A stretch of DNA of 7,883 bases, from assembly GCA_025357975.1 (NCBI GenBank), contig JANYKY010000355.1:1-7883 (forward strand). Direction: 5' to 3'. This stretch comes from Gemmatimonadaceae bacterium (GTDB taxonomy: Bacteria; Gemmatimonadota; Gemmatimonadetes; Gemmatimonadales; Gemmatimonadaceae). The stretch's first letter is position 1. Each line of letters starts with the position of its first letter. Below, in pieces: positions 6,266 to 7,883 of the stretch. Under the pieces are notes generated by a model. It did not search any database, was not told the DNA's origin, and saw only the letters and a program-made list of their open reading frames with translations. The position numbers and the translations under genes are program-made.

Positions 6266-7670
6266 CCGGTTGCTGGCCATCTTGGCTCTCGTTCTCATGA
6301 ACGGTTTCTTTGTAGCGGCCGAGTTTGCACTCGTACGGTCGAGGCGTACTCGTCTCGAGGCAATGGTCCGAAGCGGCGACCGGCTGGCTCGTATCGCTCT
6401 CAGGGCAAGCTCAAATATCTCCCGCGTGCTCTCCGCCAGCCAGCTTGGAGTCACACTGGCCAGCCTCGCACTCGGCTGGATCGCCGAGAGCACGCTCGCG
6501 CGCATCTTCGAAGGCTTGCTGGTTGGATTGCCTTTCGCCATCGAGATGTCCGTTCGCGTTACGATCGCCGGCATCATTGCATACACCGTTCTCACCTATC
6601 TGCACGTCGTTCTTGGCGAGTTGACTCCGAAGGCGGCCGCGCTCAACAATCCCGAGCGTGTGGCGAAGTTTCTCGCTCCCCCACTGCTTCTCTTCGCCTG
6701 GGTGATGAGCCCATTCATCTGGGTTCTTTATCGCTCGGCCAATGCGCTTCTTCGGTTGATGGGACAGCCAGCTGCGGGGCAGGACGAAAGCGTCCATTCT
6801 CCCGAAGAGCTCCGGTTGCTCGTTGAGCAGGCCCAGGAAGGTGGCGCGATTCAATCGAGTGATGCTGACCTCCTCGACGCCGTTTTCGAATTCTCGGAGA
6901 AAACCGCGCGCGAGGTCATGACGCCCCGTACGGAAATTATCGCGCTCGATGTGACCGCGACGCTGACAGATGTTCTGCACACTGTCGAGGACAGCAACTT
7001 CTCCCGATATCCCGTTTACGAAGAGTCGATCGACAACATCATCGGCTTGATTCTCACGAAGGATCTGCTGAGGATTTTGATCACTGCGGCCGGCGGCGGC
7101 TCGCATATCGACCGTGCAGATCACGACATGGGCGATTCGTCCTCGCGATTCTCGTTGCGCGAGCTGATTCGGCCGGTGCACGTCATTCCGGGTTCACGCG
7201 AAGTAGAGCACGTTCTGGCGGATTTCAAGCGGCTCAAGGAGCATATGGCCGTCGTCGGTGATGAGTACGGCGGGACCGCGGGGATAATCACGATGGAAGA
7301 CCTGCTCGAGGAGATAGTCGGCGAAATTCTCGATGAGTACGACACGTCTGAAGACCAGGAAGAACCAATTCAGACCCGGCCAGGCGAAACCCTGATTTCT
7401 GGGGGCACCAACGTAGGAGAGTTGAATGACCGGTTTGGACTCACCATCCCCGACGAAGAAGCAACGACCATTGGCGGTTTCGTTTTTGGCGTGCTAGGGC
7501 GATTACCTCAGCCGGCGGACAGAGTGATGGCCGGCGGTGCGATTTTTACTGTGAGGGCGATGGACGGACGGAAGATCGATACGCTGGCGGTAGACCTTCA
7601 TGCACTGGGCGACCGTCGCTCGACCGAGCGAGAGCAGCAAGACGCCGGCACAGAAGCAGCGCCTCTATAA
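6258..7670 (+). CDS. CNNM/CorC-family membrane protein (DUF21, CBS pair, CorC_HlyC)
   Basis: Membrane protein of the CNNM/CorC group, often annotated hemolysin-like; characterised members handle Mg2+ (or Co2+) transport or efflux. The 470 residues show the full layout. The DUF21 transmembrane domain (1 to about 175) carries [16 protein letters not shown] at its first helix and the conserved GELTPK (120-125). A CBS pair (about 215-355) follows, with [17 protein letters not shown] and [21 protein letters not shown] domains of this group bind Mg-ATP. A CorC_HlyC domain (about 375-447) contains the usual TIGGFVFG. The linker between the CBS motifs (about 278-297) is somewhat long and polar. The start is GTG at 6258, since an in-frame TGA lies at 6252; no Shine-Dalgarno is visible. 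The last 19 residues are a polar tail antisense to pdxA. Divergence from czcD suggests a shared role in metal homeostasis. Confidence 0.93.
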   Translation: MTIRLLAILALVLMNGFFVAAEFALVRSRRTRLEAMVRSGDRLARIALRASSNISRVLSASQLGVTLASLALGWIAESTLARIFEGLLVGLPFAIEMSVRVTIAGIIAYTVLTYLHVVLGELTPKAAALNNPERVAKFLAPPLLLFAWVMSPFIWVLYRSANALLRLMGQPAAGQDESVHSPEELRLLVEQAQEGGAIQSSDADLLDAVFEFSEKTAREVMTPRTEIIALDVTATLTDVLHTVEDSNFSRYPVYEESIDNIIGLILTKDLLRILITAAGGGSHIDRADHDMGDSSSRFSLRELIRPVHVIPGSREVEHVLADFKRLKEHMAVVGDEYGGTAGIITMEDLLEEIVGEILDEYDTSEDQEEPIQTRPGETLISGGTNVGELNDRFGLTIPDEEATTIGGFVFGVLGRLPQPADRVMAGGAIFTVRAMDGRKIDTLAVDLHALGDRRSTEREQQDAGTEAAPL

Positions 7671-7883
7671 AACTCGACGGGTCGGCGATGCCCTGGCCGG
7701 CAATATCCAGAGCGGTGCCGTGATCCGGTGAGGTTCTCGGAAATGGAAGTCCGAGAGTCACGTTAACTGCGCCTCCAAAAGATGCGACCTTGATCGCTGT
7801 CATTCCGACATCGTGATACGGAGCTATCACCGCGTCGAACGATCCCTTCATTGCTTTTACGAATACTGTGTCGGCCGGAAACG
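7546..7883 (-). CDS. pdxA: 4-hydroxythreonine-4-phosphate dehydrogenase PdxA, C-terminal part (5' end outside window)
   Basis: PdxA oxidises 4-phosphohydroxy-L-threonine with NAD(P)+ in the DXP-dependent route to pyridoxal 5'-phosphate. Only the C-terminal 112 codons are present, and the frame is open to the right edge ([18 protein letters not shown]). Diagnostic stretches are [12 protein letters not shown], with the His that serves as a metal ligand in this family, and [16 protein letters not shown] followed by [17 protein letters not shown]. The usual family motif is YHDQG; here Gln is replaced by Val. About 25 residues continue past the expected end of the last helix ([16 protein letters not shown]), an unusual tail. 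The gene converges on the CNNM gene and overlaps its 3' end by 125 bases. An internal Met at 7851 is not the start. A PdxA2-type paralogue is possible. Confidence 0.9.
   Translation of the reverse strand, partial: FPADTVFVKAMKGSFDAVIAPYHDVGMTAIKVASFGGAVNVTLGLPFPRTSPDHGTALDIAGQGIADPSSFIEALLLCRRLAALARSSDGRPVHEGLPPAYRSSVRPSPSQ

Noticed and set aside
6116..6826. Plus-strand 236-codon open frame over the CDF start and the CNNM 5' half
   Set aside because: It overlaps two well-supported genes in other frames, has an Arg/Ser-rich composition typical of shadow frames, and has no domain.
6411..7181. Minus-strand 256-codon open frame inside the CNNM gene
   Set aside because: It is antisense to DUF21 and CBS domains with intact motifs and shows no family features; long shadow frames are common in GC-rich DNA.

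Overview
The window is a dense, GC-rich bacterial chromosome segment. It suggests a Gram-negative organism, because it carries a small secreted protein that looks like an outer-membrane beta-barrel (signal peptide, C-terminal Phe) and a PilT twitching ATPase. A Gemmatimonadota-like lineage is my guess from overall gene style and cannot be proven from the sequence alone. No complete new defence or mobile system is visible. The gene families are mostly housekeeping, with one genomic-island edge and several smaller oddities.

Left edge (1-690): the C-terminal catalytic half of a tyrosine recombinase runs in from outside the window and stops 88 bases short of the 3' end of a tRNA-Ile(GAT) gene on the minus strand. 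This is the usual layout of one end of an integrated element, so the element should lie to the left. The tRNA has a plausible promoter and a terminator-like hairpin.

Minus-strand block (693-6200), read right to left: a GTG-started CDF metal-cation efflux protein, a PilT-type ATPase with an unusual N-terminal extension, the ribosome-associated GTPase BipA/TypA, and an extremely acidic Asp-rich protein that starts 19 bases after bipA. A strong hairpin terminator follows. Spacings of 30, 54 and 19 bases would allow co-transcription of these four genes. Beyond the terminator lies the small predicted outer-membrane protein.

Right part (6201-7883): a 57-base divergent intergenic region separates the CDF exporter from a plus-strand CNNM/CorC-type membrane protein (DUF21, CBS pair, CorC_HlyC domain), so two metal-ion transport genes diverge from one control region that contains an imperfect dyad. 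At the right edge the C-terminal part of PdxA (vitamin B6 synthesis) converges on the CNNM gene, and the two coding 3' ends overlap antisense by 125 bases.

The observations most worth checking are the bipA-linked Asp-rich protein and its trinucleotide-repeat DNA, the PilT N-terminal extension, the hairpin over the bipA start codon, and the tRNA-Ile integration site. No stretch longer than 300 bases lacks a gene.
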